This document shows positions 4,803 to 5,446 of a DNA stretch of 5,446 nucleotides, piece after piece (within the stretch, counting starts at the first letter, position 1; the number at the start of each line of letters is the position of its first letter). The stretch is taken from contig CAMKMK010000159.1 of the NCBI GenBank assembly GCA_946413885.1, positions 1 to 5,446 on the forward strand, read 5' to 3'. Made by a program: the position numbers and the translations under genes. Origin of the DNA: an uncultured Prevotellaceae bacterium (GTDB taxonomy: Bacteria; Bacteroidota; Bacteroidia; Bacteroidales; Bacteroidaceae). Below the pieces are notes generated by a model. It worked only from the letters and a program-made list of their open reading frames with translations. It searched no databases and was not told where the DNA came from.

Positions 4803-5446
4803 ATGATATCCCGGTTCCTCGACGGCCTCACCACTCCTGCTGAAGAATGTCAGCTTCGCAAAGAACTTGAAGCCCGCCCCTCTCTTACCCCTGACGAGCG
4901 TGCTGTCCTCGACCTTCTTCGCCTCTCTTTCCCAGAAGAGGACACAAAGGCTTTACTGAAAGCCAACGACACCCCTTTACCTCTTACTTCGAGAAGAGTT
5001 GTGCTCAATATGAAAAGAGTCCTTTTTGCTGTAGCTGCCTGTACTCTTCTGCTGCTCGTGCTGCGTTATAATCATCATAAGGTAGAGCCAGAGAAACAAC
5101 CGGTTGTAGTACAGCAGACAACAACGCAGCAAGTTCGTGTGGAGGTAGAAGAAAAGGAAGAACAGCAGCCTTTAATTTCCCCAAAAACTCCCGTTGTTGT
5201 TAAGGCAGAGACAAAGCGACCAGTCAAATCTGCTAAATCTCATCCAAAGCCAATTGTTCCTGAGAGTACTAACGAACCAAAGGTTGTGATGTCTGCTGTA
5301 GAACAGGAAGGTGCTTCCATTGAGATGCCCCTAATACGAGCTATTCACATCACGCCAGACGTAGTGATGTACGTAAGTGACGCTAACCAATTTTCTGGCC
5401 CAGAAATTCCTTCCGTAAGCGAACTGCGTGCCCGTGGAGCCCGTCT
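4803..5446 (+). CDS. Single-pass membrane protein, putative anti-sigma factor (3' end outside window)
   Basis: The frame is open from ATG 4803 to the window edge: 214 complete codons and no stop. The N-terminal cytoplasmic part (1-69) includes FLDGLTTPAEECQLRKELEARP (5-26), which resembles the short acidic/helical anti-sigma-like segment (F-x-G-x-T-x-x-E-E) that I recall from Bacteroidales proteins paired with ECF sigma factors. One membrane helix lies at about 72-88 after a basic anchor (residues 64-72). A tail rich in V, Q, E, K and P (92-165) looks like a disordered periplasmic linker. It leads to a segment ending SVSELRARGAR, whose fold cannot be judged. No zinc-finger motif is present. 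An out-of-frame ATG at 4798 meets a stop after two codons. The position right after the sigma gene supports an anti-sigma role; this is inference. Confidence 0.82.
   Translation, partial: MISRFLDGLTTPAEECQLRKELEARPSLTPDERAVLDLLRLSFPEEDTKALLKANDTPLPLTSRRVVLNMKRVLFAVAACTLLLLVLRYNHHKVEPEKQPVVVQQTTTQQVRVEVEEKEEQQPLISPKTPVVVKAETKRPVKSAKSHPKPIVPESTNEPKVVMSAVEQEGASIEMPLIRAIHITPDVVMYVSDANQFSGPEIPSVSELRARGAR

Noticed and set aside
1..5446. CRISPR arrays, tRNA or rRNA genes, insertion sequences
   Set aside because: No regularly spaced repeats, cloverleaf-like segments, transposase frames or terminal inverted repeats were seen on reading both strands.

Overview
The window looks like chromosomal DNA from a Bacteroidales species, most likely Prevotella or a close relative. 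Three things point there: Bacteroidetes-type promoter elements (a -7 box of the form TAnnTTTG with a TTG about 20 bases upstream), weak or absent Shine-Dalgarno sequences, and ECF sigma factors paired with small membrane proteins of a type common in that order. This assignment comes from sequence style and remembered families, not from a database search. All genes are on the plus strand.

Positions 1-1525 hold a three-gene ECF sigma operon. A candidate ECF-type promoter (TGTAAT, 16-base spacer, CGTCTAAT) precedes a three-helix membrane protein. That gene is followed by an RpoE-like sigma factor, then a two-helix membrane protein whose start overlaps the end of the sigma gene by 17 bases. A clear intrinsic terminator closes the unit. 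Either membrane protein could be the anti-sigma factor.

Positions 1526-3091 hold a free-standing secreted GH39-like glycoside hydrolase, with a signal peptide and both expected catalytic glutamates. It has a possible -7 promoter element and a 12-base palindrome in its leader. No SusC/SusD or other carbohydrate genes are visible beside it.

Positions 3092-4181 hold a Fic-domain AMP-transferase-type protein with an N-terminal helix-turn-helix and its own inhibitory motif. Its promoter is the best in the window. A perfect 16-base palindrome overlaps the -33 element, and the same half-site recurs in the leader 51 bases downstream. This suggests autoregulation by the protein's own DNA-binding domain, and it shows that the correct start is the ATG at 3285, not the longer open frame upstream.

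Positions 4182-5446 hold a second, different ECF sigma factor. It is followed after 10 bases by a single-pass membrane protein with a cytoplasmic N-terminal segment and a long extracytoplasmic tail, probably its anti-sigma factor. That gene runs off the end of the window. The two sigma modules bracket the hydrolase and the Fic gene, but nothing in the sequence ties the four units into one pathway.
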